64,000 nucleotides of DNA from NCBI RefSeq assembly GCF_001476895.1, contig NZ_LDTB01000026.1, positions 1 through 64,000 on the forward strand, written 5' to 3'. The position numbers and the translations under genes were made by a program. Shown piece by piece: positions 14,670 through 23,273 of the stretch (positions are counted from its first letter, which is position 1; each line of letters begins with the position of its first letter). The notes below the pieces were generated by a model, which saw nothing but the letters and a program-made list of their open reading frames with translations, was not told where the DNA came from and ran no database searches. This DNA comes from Sphingomonas endophytica (GTDB taxonomy: Bacteria; Pseudomonadota; Alphaproteobacteria; Sphingomonadales; Sphingomonadaceae).

Positions 14670-15572
14670 CTAGGCGGGCGGCGCGGCGCCAGCAACGGTT
14701 TCGTGCGGTGTTCGCGCACGATAGGCCTGCACGTCGAGCGCGGCGCCCAGCAGGAACGCATAGACGCTGAGCCACAGCCACGTCAGCGCGACGATGATCG
14801 CGCTGAGCGAGCCATAGGTCGCGCCGTAATTGCCGAAATTGGCGACATAGATGCTGAACCCGGTCGTCGCGATCAGCCACACCGCCGTCGCCGTCACCGT
14901 CCCCGGCGTCGCCCAGCGCAACCGCGCGTTCGGGCGGTACGGGCCGAAACGGAACAGCAGCGACGCGCCGGTAATGACGATCGTCGCCAGCAGCAGATAG
15001 GTCGCGAGGCGGATCGCGGCGAGCACGATGCCGGGAAACCACGGGATCAGCGCCCCGACGAACGCCACCACCGCGCTGGCAGCGATGCCCAGGAACACCA
15101 GCACGATCCCGCCGACGACGATCGCGAACGAGGTGAGCGTCCAGACGAGGAAATTGCGCCGGTCCTTCACCTCATAGGCGACGTTCAGCGCGGTCATCAT
15201 CGAGGTCGCCGCCTTGCTGCCGCCGTAGAGCGCGATCAGCAGCGCGACGATCAGGCCCAGTCCCTTCTTGCCCTGCGACCCGGACGTGACCGTATCGAGC
15301 TGTTGCCCGATCAGCGTCGCGACATCGCCCGGCAGCATCCGGAACAGCGCGCGGATATCCTCCTGGACGGTCAGCGGATCGGCGAACAGGCCGTAGGTCA
15401 GCACCGTCACCGCGAGGATCGGCGCGATCGAGGAGATGATGTAGAAGGCGCCGCCCGCCGCGATCAGCCCGAGATTGTCGTCGTTCGAGGCGACATAGGC
15501 GCGCTTCATCTGCCCCCACCAATCGCGTCGGAACGCACGCCACAGGTCGGCGGAGGACAGATCGATCTTCAT
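14670..15572 (-). CDS. YihY/BrkB-family integral membrane protein
   Basis: A 300-residue protein with about six hydrophobic helices and the family features WWGQMKRAYVASNDDN near the N-terminus and AGGAFYIISSIAPILAV in the first helix. Members were once called ribonuclease BN or serum-resistance proteins; transport or envelope roles are suspected but not settled. The start is the ATG at 15572 (MKIDLSSADLW); the longer open frame upstream is a shadow of sufA and sufT. It lies between sufA (74-base gap) and glgP (28-base gap), all on the minus strand. The function remains unknown. Confidence 0.85.
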   Translation of the reverse strand: MKIDLSSADLWRAFRRDWWGQMKRAYVASNDDNLGLIAAGGAFYIISSIAPILAVTVLTYGLFADPLTVQEDIRALFRMLPGDVATLIGQQLDTVTSGSQGKKGLGLIVALLIALYGGSKAATSMMTALNVAYEVKDRRNFLVWTLTSFAIVVGGIVLVFLGIAASAVVAFVGALIPWFPGIVLAAIRLATYLLLATIVITGASLLFRFGPYRPNARLRWATPGTVTATAVWLIATTGFSIYVANFGNYGATYGSLSAIIVALTWLWLSVYAFLLGAALDVQAYRARTPHETVAGAAPPA

Positions 15573-15646
15573 TACGGGGCCGAACGCAGCGGCGCGGCGG
15601 AGGCTCCCGGCGGATGGATAAGTTTGGGTTAGGCCGGCCCGTTCCG

Positions 15647-16000
15647 TCAGACGGTGAAGCTCTCGCCGCAGCCGCACGCGCCCTTGGCATTGGGGTTGTT
15701 GAAGACGAAGCCAGCGGTGAAATCGTCCTCGACCCAGTTCATCGTCGAGCCGATCAGGTACAGGATCGACCCGCCGTCGACGAACAACGTGCCCCCGGGC
15801 GTGTCGATGCGCTCGTCCATCGGCTTCGCCTCGGTCACGTAATCGACCGAATAGGCAAGGCCCGAACAGCCGCGCCGGGGCGTCGACAGCTTGACGCCGA
15901 TCGCGCCCTCCGGCGCCTTGGCCATCAGCTCGGCGATCCGCGCCTCGGCGGTCGGGGTGAGCAGCAGCGGTGCGGGGCGCGGGCGGAGCGTGGTCGCCAT
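15647..16000 (-). CDS. sufA: HesB/IscA-type Fe-S assembly protein, SufA-like
   Basis: A 117-residue A-type carrier that receives nascent clusters from SufBCD and passes them to apo-proteins. The three cluster cysteines are present, one in PRRGCSGLAY and two in the C-terminal ACGCGESF. The start ATG shares one base with the sufT stop (TGATG), so it is the last gene of the suf operon. Residues 1-15 form a short Pro/Arg-rich extension before the domain. I call it sufA from context; by sequence alone IscA or ErpA would be equally possible. Confidence 0.9.
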   Translation of the reverse strand: MATTLRPRPAPLLLTPTAEARIAELMAKAPEGAIGVKLSTPRRGCSGLAYSVDYVTEAKPMDERIDTPGGTLFVDGGSILYLIGSTMNWVEDDFTAGFVFNNPNAKGACGCGESFTV

Positions 16001-16461
16001 CACAGCATCCCCAGTTCGAGCCGCGCGTCGTCGGACATCTTCTGCGGATCCCATGGCGGATCCCAGACGAGGTTGACGTCGGCGAAGGCGATCCCCGGCA
16101 CCGCGGCGACGCGCATCTCGACCTCGCCCGGCATCGATTCGGCAACCGGGCAATGCGGCGTGGTCAGCGTCATGGTGACGGCGGCATGGCCGTCCTCGGT
16201 CACGTCGACGCCGTAGATCAGCCCCAGGTCGTAGATGTTGACCGGAATCTCGGGGTCGAAGATGTCCTTCAGCGCGTCGATCACCGCCTCGTACAGCGCG
16301 CCGCCGGGTTCGTGCGCGGCCTCGCCGGTCGGCTTTTGCGCGAGGAAGCCCGACAGGTAATCGCGCTGGCGCTCCGCACCCGTGTCCACCGCGTCGGAAA
16401 CCTGCGCGCGCGGCGGCTTGTCGACCGCCTCGACGGTTTCGCTCCTGACCCCATCGCTCAT
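16000..16461 (-). CDS. sufT: SUF-associated DUF59/MIP18 family protein (SufT)
   Basis: A 153-residue protein whose second half (about residues 50-150) is a DUF59/MIP18 domain with DIFDPEIPVNIYDLGLIY and the conserved TLTTPHCPVAE, where the Cys is typical of the family. An N-terminal extension of about 45 residues is hydrophilic. SufT proteins help Fe-S cluster maturation of selected targets. The start overlaps the sufS stop by 4 bases and the stop shares a base with sufA, so it is firmly inside the operon. Confidence 0.88.
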   Translation of the reverse strand: MSDGVRSETVEAVDKPPRAQVSDAVDTGAERQRDYLSGFLAQKPTGEAAHEPGGALYEAVIDALKDIFDPEIPVNIYDLGLIYGVDVTEDGHAAVTMTLTTPHCPVAESMPGEVEMRVAAVPGIAFADVNLVWDPPWDPQKMSDDARLELGML

Positions 16462-17669
16462 CCGAAAATCCTCTTCACTCGCTCGATCCCGGCCGCCAGC
16501 GCCGCCACGTCCTCGGGGCCGTTATAGACCGCGAAGCTGGCGCGCGCGGTCGCCTCCACGCCCAGCGCCGCCATCAGCGGCTGCGCGCAATGATGCCCGG
16601 CGCGGATCGCGACCCGGCTTTCGTCCAAGATGGTGCCGATGTCGTGCGGATGCACCCCCTCCATCACGAAGGAGACGATCCCGGCGCTGTCGTCCGGCCC
16701 CAGCACGCGGATCGAATTGACGTGCGCCAGCGCCGCGCGCGCCTCGCGCACCAGCGCGGTTTCGTGCGCGTGGATGCGGTCGAGCCCGATCGCACGGACG
16801 TAATCGACCGCCGCCGACAGGCCGAGCGCCCCGACGATATGCGGCGTCCCCGCCTCGAACCGCGTCGGCGCGGGGGCATAGGTGGTGCGCTCGAACGACA
16901 CGCGGTCGATCATCGACCCGCCGCCCTGATAGGGCGGCATGGCGTCGAGCAATTCGGCGCGCGCCCACAGCACACCGATCCCGGTCGGGCCGTAGAGCTT
17001 GTGCCCGGAGAAGACGTAGAAGTCGCAGCCGAGCGCCGCGACATCGACCGTCACGCGCGGAACCGCCTGACAGCCGTCGATCAGGATCTTCGCACCCACC
17101 GAATGCGCGATCGCGCTGGCCTTCGCCACGTCGAGGACCGAGCCGAGCACGTTCGAGACATGCGCGAGCGCGACCAGTTTGTGCTCGGGGCGGATCATCG
17201 CCGCCATCGCGTCGAGATCGATGCGGTGATCCTCGGTCAGCGGGATCACGTCAATCGCGGCCCCGACGCGCTCGGCGACCATCTGCCACGGCACGATATT
17301 GCTGTGATGCTCCAGCATCGACAGCAGGATGCGGTCGCCGGCCTTCAGGTTCTGCGCCGCCCAGGATTGCGCGACGAGGTTGATCGCCTCGGTCGCGCCG
17401 CGCACGAACACGATCTCGTCCGACGTCGCGCCGATCACGGCGGCGATGTTGGCGCGTGCGGCTTCATAGGCCAGCGTCATGTCGGCGGAGCGTTGATACA
17501 CGCCGCGATGGACGGTGGCGTAGGTCGTGTCGTAGCCGCGCGTGATCGCGTCGATCACCGCGCGCGGCTTCTGCGCGGTCGCGGCGGTGTCGAGATAGGC
17601 CCAACCCTCCGGGATCGCGGGAAAATCCGCGACCAGATCAAGCGGGCGATCGGAGACGGCCACGGTCAT
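16458..17669 (-). CDS. sufS: Cysteine desulfurase SufS (group II)
   Basis: A 403-residue PLP enzyme that takes sulfur from cysteine for cluster building. The PLP lysine is in FSGHKLYGPTG and the catalytic cysteine is in RAGHHCAQPLM, with the short active-site loop characteristic of SufS/CsdA rather than IscS. I start at the ATG at 17669 (MTVAVSDRP); the longer frame adds 23 residues rich in Gln/Ser/His derived from a repeated GAATGTTG stretch and looks non-coding. No sufE is visible in this operon, which leaves the usual SufS activator unaccounted for within the window. Confidence 0.94.
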   Translation of the reverse strand: MTVAVSDRPLDLVADFPAIPEGWAYLDTAATAQKPRAVIDAITRGYDTTYATVHRGVYQRSADMTLAYEAARANIAAVIGATSDEIVFVRGATEAINLVAQSWAAQNLKAGDRILLSMLEHHSNIVPWQMVAERVGAAIDVIPLTEDHRIDLDAMAAMIRPEHKLVALAHVSNVLGSVLDVAKASAIAHSVGAKILIDGCQAVPRVTVDVAALGCDFYVFSGHKLYGPTGIGVLWARAELLDAMPPYQGGGSMIDRVSFERTTYAPAPTRFEAGTPHIVGALGLSAAVDYVRAIGLDRIHAHETALVREARAALAHVNSIRVLGPDDSAGIVSFVMEGVHPHDIGTILDESRVAIRAGHHCAQPLMAALGVEATARASFAVYNGPEDVAALAAGIERVKRIFG

Positions 17670-17712
17670 GACCGCGCCCGAATGTTGCGAATGTTGAGAC
17701 GATGGCGGGGTA

Positions 17713-18777
17713 TCACAACGCGCTCTCCAGCCACGCATCGGCGTCGGCGGCGAACGCCTCGCGCACCGTCTCGTCGGCGATGCGGTCGAGCGCGTCGGCG
17801 ACGAATGCCTCCGTCAGCAGTGCCTTGGCACGGGGCGCGGGGATGCCGCGGCTTTCCATGTAGAAGAGCGCGCGCGCGTCGAGTTCGCCGACCGTCGCGC
17901 CGTGCGCGCACTTCACGTCGTCGGCGAAGATTTCGAGTTCCGGCTTGAGGTTGACGGTCGCGGTGCGGTGGAGGAGCAGGCCGCGCAAGCTCTGTTCGCC
18001 GTCGGTCTTCTGCGCGTGGCGCGCCACCTCGACGGCGGCGGCGAGGCTGGCCTGCGACTGGTCGGCGGCGACCGCGCGCCAGAGCTGGTGCGACTGGCCA
18101 TTCGGCTCGGCATGGCGGACGCGAACCGCGCATTCCTGTTTCAGACGATCGCGAGTCAGCAGCGCGCCGCCGTACTCGGCATAGCCGCCCTCGCCCGCCA
18201 GCGTGATCGCGGCGTCGATGCGGACGCCCTGATCGCCGGCCGCCAGCGTCGTGGCGACAAGGCTCGCCCCCTCGCCCAGTTCGGCCTCGTCGCGGATCGA
18301 GACGAAACCGCCCCCTTGCGTCATGCGGACGGCGCGCATCAGGCGCGCGGCCTTGCCGAGCGTGATGCGGGTGTTGCGGTTCGACCAGCCGGCGCCGACG
18401 AACGTCTCGACGACCTGTGCGGAGGTGTCGGCGGCGAGGACGATCTCGGCGGCGACATGGTTGTCCCCGCCGGTGGCGATGTGGACGACCTGCACCGGGT
18501 GCGCGACCGCCTGTTCGTCGAGGTGGAGCGACCAGCCTTTGGTGGCGCGCTTGCCGAGCGCGTGGGTGCCGGGGGTGAGATCGCCGACGCGAACGCGGTG
18601 GAGGTCGCTGGCGGCGTCATCGAGGACGCCGTCGACGAACAGCAATTTCGCGCCGGGCAGGTCGAGGAAGCTCGCGTCCGGGCGCGCGATCGGGGCCAGC
18701 ACGGCGGCGGCGGCGATCCCGCCGATATCCGCCCAGCGCCACGCTTCCTCGCGGTTGGAGGGGAGGTCGAGGGTCAT
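17713..18777 (-). CDS. sufD: Fe-S assembly scaffold protein SufD
   Basis: A 354-residue member of the SufB/SufD family that pairs with SufB in the SufBC2D scaffold. The C-terminal half carries the conserved core with HGATVGELD and ALFYMESRGIP, which matches the family pattern around the essential His. The N-terminal half is Ala-rich and poorly conserved, as usual for SufD. Start is ATG at 18777. It is separated from sufC by 228 bases that are almost entirely filled with one large inverted repeat, and from sufS by 43 bases. Confidence 0.93.
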   Translation of the reverse strand: MTLDLPSNREEAWRWADIGGIAAAAVLAPIARPDASFLDLPGAKLLFVDGVLDDAASDLHRVRVGDLTPGTHALGKRATKGWSLHLDEQAVAHPVQVVHIATGGDNHVAAEIVLAADTSAQVVETFVGAGWSNRNTRITLGKAARLMRAVRMTQGGGFVSIRDEAELGEGASLVATTLAAGDQGVRIDAAITLAGEGGYAEYGGALLTRDRLKQECAVRVRHAEPNGQSHQLWRAVAADQSQASLAAAVEVARHAQKTDGEQSLRGLLLHRTATVNLKPELEIFADDVKCAHGATVGELDARALFYMESRGIPAPRAKALLTEAFVADALDRIADETVREAFAADADAWLESAL

Positions 18778-18795
18778 GCTTTTAGGCCTTGGGGT

Positions 18796-19002
18796 TCACG
18801 CGAAGACGCGACGACGCGAAGAAGATGATCTCGCGCAGAGACGCAGAGACGCAGAGACGCAGAGAGATATCGCGCGCGGAAGCGCGCGTTTTCCATCTAG
18901 ACGGCAGAACGGGAGAGCCGCTGGCGAGGCAGGGCACAACGCCTTTGCGCCTCTGCGTCTCTGCGCGAACAACAATCTTCGCGTCGTCGCGGCTTCGCGT
19001 GA
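18796..19002. repeat. Large imperfect inverted repeat with 8-base tandem units, in the sufC-sufD gap
   Basis: The two ends are near mirror images: the left end reads TCACGCGAAGACGCGACGAC and the right end, reversed, TCACGCGAAGCCGCGACGAC, and both continue into CGCGCAGAGACGCAGAG. Each arm is about 55-65 bases. Inside the left arm the unit GCAGAGAC is repeated about four times (18835-18866); the right arm has two weaker copies. The element spans nearly the whole gap and ends 3 bases from the sufC stop. It would fold into a very long hairpin in the suf transcript. It resembles dispersed intergenic elements of sphingomonads, known to me only by general pattern. Confidence 0.9.
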
Positions 19003-19005
19003 CCA

Positions 19006-19761
<756 letters not shown>

Positions 19762-19762
19762 C

Positions 19763-19834
19763 GTCATCCCGGCGTAGGCCGGGATCCAGTCCCGACCGGT
19801 GTAACTGGACCCCGGCCTTCGCCGGGGTGACGGA
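19763..19834. repeat. Palindromic intergenic repeat, GTCAYCCCGGCG family
   Basis: Two arms, GTCATCCCGGCGTAGGCCGG (continuing GATCCAG) and the inverse ACTGGACCCCGGCCTTCGCC (continuing GGGGTGACGG), face each other across about 16 bases. Each arm is also a small hairpin by itself (CCCGGC/GCCGGG). The same family recurs at 23089, 43464 and 58991. The element fills almost all of the sufB-sufC gap, and its left end lies directly upstream of the sufC start codon, where a ribosome site would be expected. Confidence 0.92.
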
Positions 19835-19839
19835 AGGAT

Positions 19840-21303
19840 TTAACCCACCGAACCTTCAAGGCTGATTCCCAGCAGCTTCTGCGCCTCGACCGCAAACTCC
19901 ATCGGGAGTTGCTGCAAGACCTCGCGCGCGAAGCCGTTGACGATCAGTGCGACCGCCGCTTCGGCATCCAGCCCGCGCGACATCGCGTAGAACAATTGGT
20001 CGTCGCTGATCTTGCTGGTGGTCGCCTCATGCTCGATCTGCGCGCTGGGGTTCTTGACCTCGATATACGGCACGGTGTGCGCGCCGCACTGGTCGCTCAG
20101 CAGCAGCGAATCGCATTGCGTGAAGTTGCGGACGTTCTCGGCGGTCGGTGCGACGCGCACCAGCCCGCGATAGGTGTTGTCGGAGCGGCCGGCGCTGATC
20201 CCCTTCGACACGATCGTCGATTTGGTATTCTTGCCGAGGTGGATCATCTTCGTGCCGGTATCGGCCTGCTGACGGTTGTTCGTCACCGCCACCGAGTAGA
20301 ATTCACCGACCGAGCCATCGCCCGCCAGCACGCACGACGGATATTTCCAGGTGATCGCGCTGCCGGTTTCGACCTGCGTCCACGACACCTTGCTGTTCCT
20401 GCCCTGACACAAAGCGCGCTTGGTGACGAAATTGTAGATGCCGCCGACGCCGTTCTCGTCGCCGGGATACCAGTTCTGGACGGTCGAATATTTGATCTCG
20501 GCATCGTCCATCGCGACCAGCTCGACCACCGCGGCGTGGAGCTGGTTCTCGTCGCGCATCGGCGCGGTGCAGCCTTCGAGGTAGGAGACATACGCGCCCT
20601 CGTCGGCGACGATCAGCGTGCGCTCGAACTGGCCGGTGTTCTCGGCGTTGATGCGGAAATACGTGCTCAATTCCATCGGGCAGCGCACGCCCTTCGGCAC
20701 GTAGACGAACGTGCCGTCGGAGAAGACCGCGCTGTTGAGCGTCGCAAAGTAATTGTCGCGCTGCGGCACGACCTTGCCCAGCCACTTGCGGACCAGATCG
20801 GGATATTCGCGGATCGCCTCGCTGATCGACAGGAAGATGACCCCCGCCGCCTTCAGCTCGGCGCGAAAGGTGGTGGCGACCGACACGCTGTCGAACACCG
20901 CGTCGACCGCGACCTTGCGCGCGCCCTCGACCCCCGCCAGCACTTCCTGCTCGGCGATCGGGATGCCGAGCTTCTCATAGGTGCGGCGGATTTCGGGATC
21001 GAGTTCGTCGAGCGAAGCGATCGTCTTCTTCTGCTTCGGCTCGGCGTAGTAATAGGCGTCCTGATAGTCGATCGGGGGCACGTTGAGCTTCGCCCAGTCG
21101 GGCGCCTCCAGCGTCTGCCACAGCCGGAACGCCTTCAGCCGCCAGTCGAGCATCCATTCCGGCTCGTTCTTCTTCGCCGAGATATAGCGGACGGTGTCCT
21201 CGCTCAGCCCCTTGGGCGCGAAATCCTGTTCGATTTCGGTCGCGAAGCCCCATTCGTACTTCTTGGCGACGGCGGCATGCGCCTCGGCGTTCTTGGTGGC
21301 CAT
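19840..21303 (-). CDS. sufB: Fe-S assembly scaffold protein SufB
   Basis: A 487-residue scaffold that binds the nascent cluster with SufC and SufD. Recognisable family blocks include [37 protein letters not shown] and the C-terminal [20 protein letters not shown]. The length matches proteobacterial SufB (about 490). Start is the ATG at 21303, two bases after the stop of the Rrf2 regulator, so regulator and sufB are transcribed together. Confidence 0.96.
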   Translation of the reverse strand: MATKNAEAHAAVAKKYEWGFATEIEQDFAPKGLSEDTVRYISAKKNEPEWMLDWRLKAFRLWQTLEAPDWAKLNVPPIDYQDAYYYAEPKQKKTIASLDELDPEIRRTYEKLGIPIAEQEVLAGVEGARKVAVDAVFDSVSVATTFRAELKAAGVIFLSISEAIREYPDLVRKWLGKVVPQRDNYFATLNSAVFSDGTFVYVPKGVRCPMELSTYFRINAENTGQFERTLIVADEGAYVSYLEGCTAPMRDENQLHAAVVELVAMDDAEIKYSTVQNWYPGDENGVGGIYNFVTKRALCQGRNSKVSWTQVETGSAITWKYPSCVLAGDGSVGEFYSVAVTNNRQQADTGTKMIHLGKNTKSTIVSKGISAGRSDNTYRGLVRVAPTAENVRNFTQCDSLLLSDQCGAHTVPYIEVKNPSAQIEHEATTSKISDDQLFYAMSRGLDAEAAVALIVNGFAREVLQQLPMEFAVEAQKLLGISLEGSVG

Positions 21304-21305
21304 GA

Positions 21306-21749
21306 TTATGCCTCAACCTTCATCTGCTGCTGCGCCAGCGGCGCGTCGGCGGCGAGTTGCGCCAATGTGATCCCCGCCAGCGCGCCGCGCACCGCGCGGT
21401 TGACCGCGCCCCAGTGCGGCTTCACGCGGCAATTGCCCTCGATCGCGCAATCGTGGTTCGCCGCATCGACGCACGAGGTCATCGCGATCGGCCCCTCGAC
21501 CGCCTCGACGATGTCCGCCAGCGTGATCGAGGCGGGCGGGCGCGACAGGCGGATGCCGCCGCCGGTGCCGCGCGCGCTGTCGATCAGTCCGGCGGCCGAC
21601 AGCTTGCTGACCAGCTTCTGCGCGGTCGGCAGCGGCACGCCGGTTTCCTCCGCCAGCACCGTCGCATTCTGTCGCGCCAGCCCGCCACAATGCCGCGCGG
21701 CGGCGCTGAGCAGCACCACGGCATAATCGGTCAGGCTGGAAAGACGCAT
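21306..21749 (-). CDS. Rrf2 family regulator of the suf operon (IscR-like)
   Basis: A 147-residue Rrf2 protein with an N-terminal winged helix ([14 protein letters not shown]) and a dimerisation region. Three cysteines, C93, C101 and C107, lie in the position used by IscR-type proteins to hold a [2Fe-2S] cluster (spacing 7 and 5 here, against 5 and 5 in E. coli IscR). The start is the ATG at 21749; a much longer open frame upstream has no ribosome site and runs through a terminator. It is the first gene of the suf operon, so cluster-sensing autoregulation is likely. The regulon beyond suf cannot be seen. Confidence 0.93.
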   Translation of the reverse strand: MRLSSLTDYAVVLLSAAARHCGGLARQNATVLAEETGVPLPTAQKLVSKLSAAGLIDSARGTGGGIRLSRPPASITLADIVEAVEGPIAMTSCVDAANHDCAIEGNCRVKPHWGAVNRAVRGALAGITLAQLAADAPLAQQQMKVEA

Positions 21750-21770
21750 CTGTTGCGAACCACTCTCAAA

Positions 21771-21789
21771 TCGGATCGAATCGTTCCGA
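21771..21789. promoter_or_regulatory. Imperfect palindrome upstream of rrf2-suf, candidate operator
   Basis: TCGGATCGAATCGTTCCGA has matching 5-base arms (TCGGA/TCCGA) and a nearly symmetric core. It lies 21 bases before the rrf2 start codon, where an autoregulatory site for the Rrf2 protein would be expected. I cannot match it confidently to a published IscR or RirA consensus, so this is a positional inference. Confidence 0.35.
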
Positions 21790-21842
21790 TTGCGCAGATG
21801 GTCGCTTGCGCGCGCGAAATCAACCGCGCGGCGGCGTGGAAC

Positions 21843-21950
21843 AAAAAAAGGCCCGGCATCGCTGCCGGGCCTAAAGGAAAGAGACTTCCGTGAGGAAGCC
21901 CTTCGGGTCGCAGACCTTCTATGACACTGATTCGGATCAAAGGATTGGAT
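21843..21950 (-). ncRNA. Candidate small structured RNA on the minus strand, between suf and pyrD
   Basis: A strong minus-strand terminator at 21849-21872 has no minus-strand protein gene upstream; pyrD runs the other way. Just before the terminator the minus strand can form two hairpins in a row, CCCGAAGGG and CTTCC-TCAC-GGAAG, followed by a pyrimidine-rich TCTCTTTCCTTT. That last stretch could pair with purine-rich ribosome sites. This layout fits a trans-acting small RNA of roughly 100 bases. The 5' end is a guess because I see no convincing -10/-35 pair. No open frame with a ribosome site exists in the segment. I do not recognise an RNA family. Confidence 0.45.
21849..21872 (-). terminator. 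Strong intrinsic terminator, minus strand
   Basis: A perfect 10-base stem (AGGCCCGGCA, loop TCGC, TGCCGGGCCT) is followed on the minus strand by seven T residues (the A run at 21843-21849). On the plus strand no T tract follows, so direction is clear. It would stop transcripts entering the suf promoter region from the pyrD side. Confidence 0.85.
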
Positions 21951-22029
21951 GGATCCGACAGAAGATGCAGCAAAACTTACAATTTCCGGGCGCTTGATCT
22001 TCGCCCGGCGGGACGCGAAAGCCGGGCGC

Positions 22030-23058
22030 ATGGCCGCCCTGCTTCCCCGCCTCGCCCGATCGCTCGACCCCGAAACCGCACATGTGCTCGCGATCCGGAT
22101 GCTCGCCGGCTGGGGAGCGGCGGGCGCGCCGCTGGCGGGGGCGATGCCACGGCTGGAGACGCGCGTGGCGGGGGTGACCTTCCCCAACCCGGTCGGGCTG
22201 GCGGCGGGGCTCGACAAGGACGCGCGGGCGGTGAGCGGGTTGATGGCGTGCGGCTTCGGCTCGGTCGAGGTGGGCACGCTGACCCCGCGTCCGCAGCCGG
22301 GCAACCCGAAGCCGCGCCTGTTCCGGCTGGCGGAGGATCGCGCCGTCATCAACCGGATGGGGTTCAACAACGGCGGACTCGCGGCGGGAATCGCGCGCGC
22401 CGCGGCGGCGACGCGGCGTGGGGGCGTGCTGGGCATCAACGTCGGCGCGAACAAGGATGCCGCCGACCGCGTCGCGGATTATGTCGCGGGGGTCCGCGCC
22501 GCCGCGCCGGTCGCCGATTACGTGACGATCAACATCAGCTCGCCGAACACGCCGGGGTTGCGCGACCTGCAATCGGGCGACGCGCTGCGCGACCTGCTGG
22601 CGGCATGTGTCGCGGTGCGGGGGACGACGCCGCTGTTCCTGAAGATCGCCCCCGATCTGGATGCCGCCGGGATCGACGGGGTGGCGAAGGCGGTGATCGA
22701 TCACAAGGTCGACGCGCTGGTGATCGGGAATACCACGATCTCGCGGCCGCCGCTGTCGAGCGCGCACGCCGGTGAGACGGGCGGGCTGTCGGGCGCGCCG
22801 CTCCGGTCGCTGGCGGCGGCGAAACTGCGCGACGTGCGCGCGGCGACCGGGGGGCGGGTGCCGCTGGTCGCGGCGGGCGGGATCGACAGCGGGGCGGAGG
22901 CCTATGCGCGGATCCGCGGCGGCGCGAGCCTGGTGCAGCTGTATTCCGCGCTGGTGTACGAGGGATTCGGTCTGCCGCGTCGCGTGGTGGCGGAGCTGGC
23001 GGCGCTGCTGGCGCGCGATGGGTTCGCGAGCGTGGGGGAGGCGGTCGGGGTGGATTGA
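22030..23058 (+). CDS. pyrD: Dihydroorotate dehydrogenase, class 2 (quinone-dependent)
   Basis: A 342-residue FMN enzyme of pyrimidine synthesis that oxidises dihydroorotate with quinone at the membrane. The class 2 N-terminal amphipathic region (LARSLDPETAHVLAIRML) is present, followed by NPVGLAAGLDKDA, NRMGFNNGG and the active-site stretch NISSPNTPGLRDLQ with its catalytic Ser. The frame is open from an ATG at 21949, but the first 27 residues do not fit the family, so I prefer the ATG at 22030 (MAALLPRLARSLDPE), though its ribosome site is weak. Confidence 0.95.
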   Translation: MAALLPRLARSLDPETAHVLAIRMLAGWGAAGAPLAGAMPRLETRVAGVTFPNPVGLAAGLDKDARAVSGLMACGFGSVEVGTLTPRPQPGNPKPRLFRLAEDRAVINRMGFNNGGLAAGIARAAAATRRGGVLGINVGANKDAADRVADYVAGVRAAAPVADYVTINISSPNTPGLRDLQSGDALRDLLAACVAVRGTTPLFLKIAPDLDAAGIDGVAKAVIDHKVDALVIGNTTISRPPLSSAHAGETGGLSGAPLRSLAAAKLRDVRAATGGRVPLVAAGGIDSGAEAYARIRGGASLVQLYSALVYEGFGLPRRVVAELAALLARDGFASVGEAVGVD

Positions 23059-23088
23059 CGCCCTGCCTGTCGCCCGCCTCTCTCTTCG

Positions 23089-23196
23089 GCACCCCGGCGA
23101 AGGCCGGGGACCAGTTGCGGGACCTTGCTGACGACGCGCCGCGCTCCGTTACAACGGCCTTTCCAACTGGACCCCGGCCTTCGCCGGGGTGACGGG
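23089..23196. repeat. Palindromic intergenic repeat, GTCACCCCGGCG family
   Basis: Left arm GCACCCCGGCGAAGGCCGGG (continuing GACCA) and right arm AACTGGACCCCGGCCTTCGC (continuing CGGGGTGACGGG) are inverse copies separated by about 50 bases. It is the same family as 19763-19834 and occupies the pyrD-ggt gap. The remaining 77 bases before ggt show no convincing promoter. Confidence 0.92.
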
Positions 23197-23273
23197 AAAG
23201 AGGTGGGTGACGGTGGCGGCGGCAAACGACGTGACGGTTGCCTCCCGCGCCCGAGCCGATAGGGTCGCGGGCG

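Noticed and set aside
18835..18866. Short tandem GCAGAGAC units as a CRISPR array
   Set aside because: The units are 8 bases and directly adjacent, without spacers; they are part of the large inverted repeat.
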